Below the pieces are notes generated by a model that was given only the letters and a program-made list of their open reading frames with translations, ran no database searches and was not told where the DNA came from. A DNA stretch of 64,000 nt, from contig NC_039491.1 in assembly GCF_003590095.1 (NCBI RefSeq), forward strand, positions 11,098,001-11,162,000. Reading direction: 5' to 3'. Source of the stretch: Trichoplusia ni. Lineage: Eukaryota; Arthropoda; Insecta; Lepidoptera; Noctuidae. Made by a program: the position numbers and the translations under genes. The first letter of the stretch is position 1, and every line of letters begins with the position of its first letter. Of this stretch, positions 61,869 to 64,000 are shown in pieces.

Positions 61869-64000
61869 GTGAAACATACCGCACGATTTACTATACACCT
61901 TGCCAACGTTGGAGCCAACGCTTCTTTAGCTTGGTCATATGTCACCAATAAGCCGCGAAAACATCGCTCGTCGCGACTAATCCCGACAAAGTACTGTCGG
62001 AGACATCGCTCACGGATGTCGCACCAGACAAAACGGATAAGTACTGTTTTAATTTATTTTTTATAAAGGAATATAATTGTTGTATGGTCTGATGGTGTGG
62101 AATGATTATACAATGAAGAAGAGAATTCTGATGCTATAATTTATACATTTGCAAGTATTTCGCATAAAGACGACACACTGAATATTCGTGCTGATTTTTA
62201 ACCAATGTACTCTTATTTTGTCTTTTGTATCTGTTCATCTCAACGAAGCATTCAATCTAGAAACATACTCCTTGGTGTTCGTTTTACTGCAGAACATGAT
62301 CTTACTTAATTTTATCACTGGACACTAAATCTCCTTTAGCAGAATCCATAAAATCTGCCCACACCTTCAATGCCTATTAATTTCCCGGCGAACAAAGCGC
62401 AGAGTCCGAAACAACGACAAAGACGGAGCATTGCAATATCTTCATCTGCCGTTTCACACGGTGCATTACAAAGATTAATGGGGCAATAGAGGCAGCACAA
62501 TTTGAACCCGGCTCCCGCTCGCGCAGGATACAATATTTTATGTTGACAGACATAACAGCGCTTATACGACCGCTTATTCTTTGTGCCCCGTATTTTATTC
62601 GCTTTATGACGGTCCCTGACAACCTTGTCATATACAATCAAGGACTTATTCTCCAGGCAATATTGAACTCTATGTTACAGCTCCTAAGGTTTGGTATAGT
62701 TTTCACTAGTAGCAAAAACGTTTGTGGCTTTATAGTAATGGTCGTGGATGCCGGTTGAATGTTTGTTAGTATTTTATTTCGGGGCGTTCTCGCGTCATAA
62801 AATAATAGCGTAATGCAGTGTTGTAAATCAATTTTCCTTTTGAACGATGACGTTTATAATGAAGGTCGGTAGTTTTGAATTAGTATAAAATATTTTTTTA
62901 TAAACGAGAGTGATTATTGTCTGTGGTTTTATAAATGGACGTGGATTCTCGCTGCTGTGAATGATTTCTTATTAAGATGTATGCGAGTCAGAGCCCACAT
63001 AAAAACTTTGATAAATATCTTTATAATGTGTGTTTATATTGTATCAGTAAATTGGATTTATGAGTAACTAAATACTTTTATTTAATTAAAAGATTTGCCC
63101 AACAAACCGCGTATTTCATGTATTTACACAACATGGTTATCTTTAAAAGTTCATGGTTAACATGATAATAAATCATGTTTACTAGAAAGTGTATTAAAAG
63201 TATCTAATAAATAAAAACGGTCCATAAATAAAAATACAATAACATTAACATGAAACAGAATGCAGCAAACATCCTCTACAAATTTAAATATTTCAATCAT
63301 AATTTGAACAAAGTCAACAAGGAAGCGACAGACGCCGTGACAAATAAAATAAACATTCAAAAAGCATCCCCTACGAATGGAAATTGAAATAAAAATGCAT
63401 GAATGCTTATCCGAGCATCGGTTTGTGAATAAAACAATACACATCCGACGTCGGCAAACGACTTGGCTCAGTATGCTTAGGAGAATTGCGTTGAAGAAGT
63501 AAATGCATTTCTTTTACCTTTGGACCGAGATCTGCTCTGAATGGGAAACGAGATAAATTAACGGAAGAAAAGACAAGAGAATAAATACATGATTTGATGT
63601 TGGCTGAACGTTTGATTTTGTCATTAGAGAAAGTGACAACACTACTAGATAAACGATTGACATCGCACAACAGACGAGACACGAGAATTGCTTTGACTCT
63701 TGGCAGTAACATCAATTGATGTCTGTAATTGATTTCTTGGAATTTAGTTTATTGCTTTAACGATGTCATGGTATTCGAAATCTTTCAGTAATGTTTGTGG
63801 CGTATACTTGGCGCTGTCAATTAGTCTTGGTTTAATTTTAAATTCTTGTAGGTTTTTTACGAACATTTTTGCTCGATTGCAGATTTGATATTTATACTCC
63901 GAAAATTATAATAAAAAACATTGCCATTTAAGACATTAAATATACATTACAAATAAAACTAATCCTAAATCACTTAGTCGGAGCAAACACGGAGCTCTCA
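61869..64000. other. Intergenic DNA, no gene
   Basis: AT-rich except for a moderate-GC block at 62340..62540. The overlapping minus-strand frames at 62336..62641 and the frames at 63157..63715 have no recognised domain. Confidence 0.45.
62340..62540. promoter_or_regulatory. GC-enriched block, candidate regulatory element
   Basis: It contrasts with AT-rich flanks and contains TACAAAGATTAATGGGG at about 62467..62483. In this, a TCF/LEF-type WWCAAAGR match abuts a homeodomain TAATGG core. Two minus-strand frames read through it in different phases, which argues against coding. Possible downstream enhancer of the NET gene, inferred. Confidence 0.2.

Noticed and set aside
61821..62066. 81-codon + strand frame
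   Set aside because: It starts inside the right end of the degraded repeat copy B and has no family similarity.
62336..62641. Two overlapping cysteine-containing minus-strand frames
   Set aside because: Cysteines are not arranged as a recognisable zinc-binding motif, and the two frames compete over the same DNA.
1..64000. CRISPR arrays, operons, integrated virus or bacterial-type systems
   Set aside because: No regularly spaced repeats, no clustered long ORFs and no viral-type genes; the genome is clearly insect nuclear DNA.

Overview
The window reads as a lepidopteran (moth or butterfly) nuclear genome segment. It is AT-rich and contains interspersed repeats whose sequence I recognise as widespread in Lepidoptera. 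These include a small Helitron-type element ending in a hairpin plus CTAG, a family whose 3' end carries a 5S-like GGTGACC block and a CGAGTCCGACT tail, and a short retroelement containing a CCAACTATGTTGGGGTCGG block. It also carries one convincing developmental transcription-factor gene with insect-type short-intron structure. The species cannot be fixed from the sequence.

Only one protein-coding gene is well supported: a two-exon NET-family (Noc/Elbow/Nlz) zinc-finger gene at 49777..51234 on the + strand. It encodes 448 residues and has a 111-bp phase-0 intron after codon 29. The hallmarks of the family are present: an SPLALLAQTCSQIG motif, an FKPY Groucho-type motif, a CxxxxCxxC 'buttonhead-box-like' segment and an atypical C-X8-C-X12-H-X3-H zinc finger. 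One functional-looking RNA gene is present, tRNA-Glu(CTC) at 36874..36945 on the minus strand.

The remaining DNA is about 49 kb upstream and 12.7 kb downstream of the coding exons, with no supportable gene apart from the tRNA. It behaves like the gene desert expected around a developmental regulator. It is sparse in recognisable transposons: one LINE 3' fragment near 1.4 kb, a TSD-bounded 209-bp retroelement at 22.7 kb, and a small cluster of elements at 56.9-61.9 kb. It is punctuated by higher-GC islands and local motif clusters: three POU octamers in 400 bp at 13.3-13.7 kb, two ATCGAT clusters at 15.3-15.5 and 26.3-27.2 kb, TALE-type CTGTCA/TGACAG inverted pairs, and a recurring GTCACGTCAC decamer. 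The 26.3-27.2 kb cluster contains diverged repeats that align without gaps. These are candidate cis-regulatory elements of the NET gene; that assignment is inference.

Several stretches (8.5-8.8, 12.8-13.2, 14.36-14.54 and 15.9-16.1 kb) look weakly protein-like, with purine-first codons and acidic/lysine-rich translations, but have no usable start or are interrupted. They are recorded as coding-like segments, not genes. No CRISPR array, operon or other prokaryote-type system is present, and I saw no clear new molecular system. The most unusual material is non-coding: the ATCGAT repeat block and the recurrent motif architecture.
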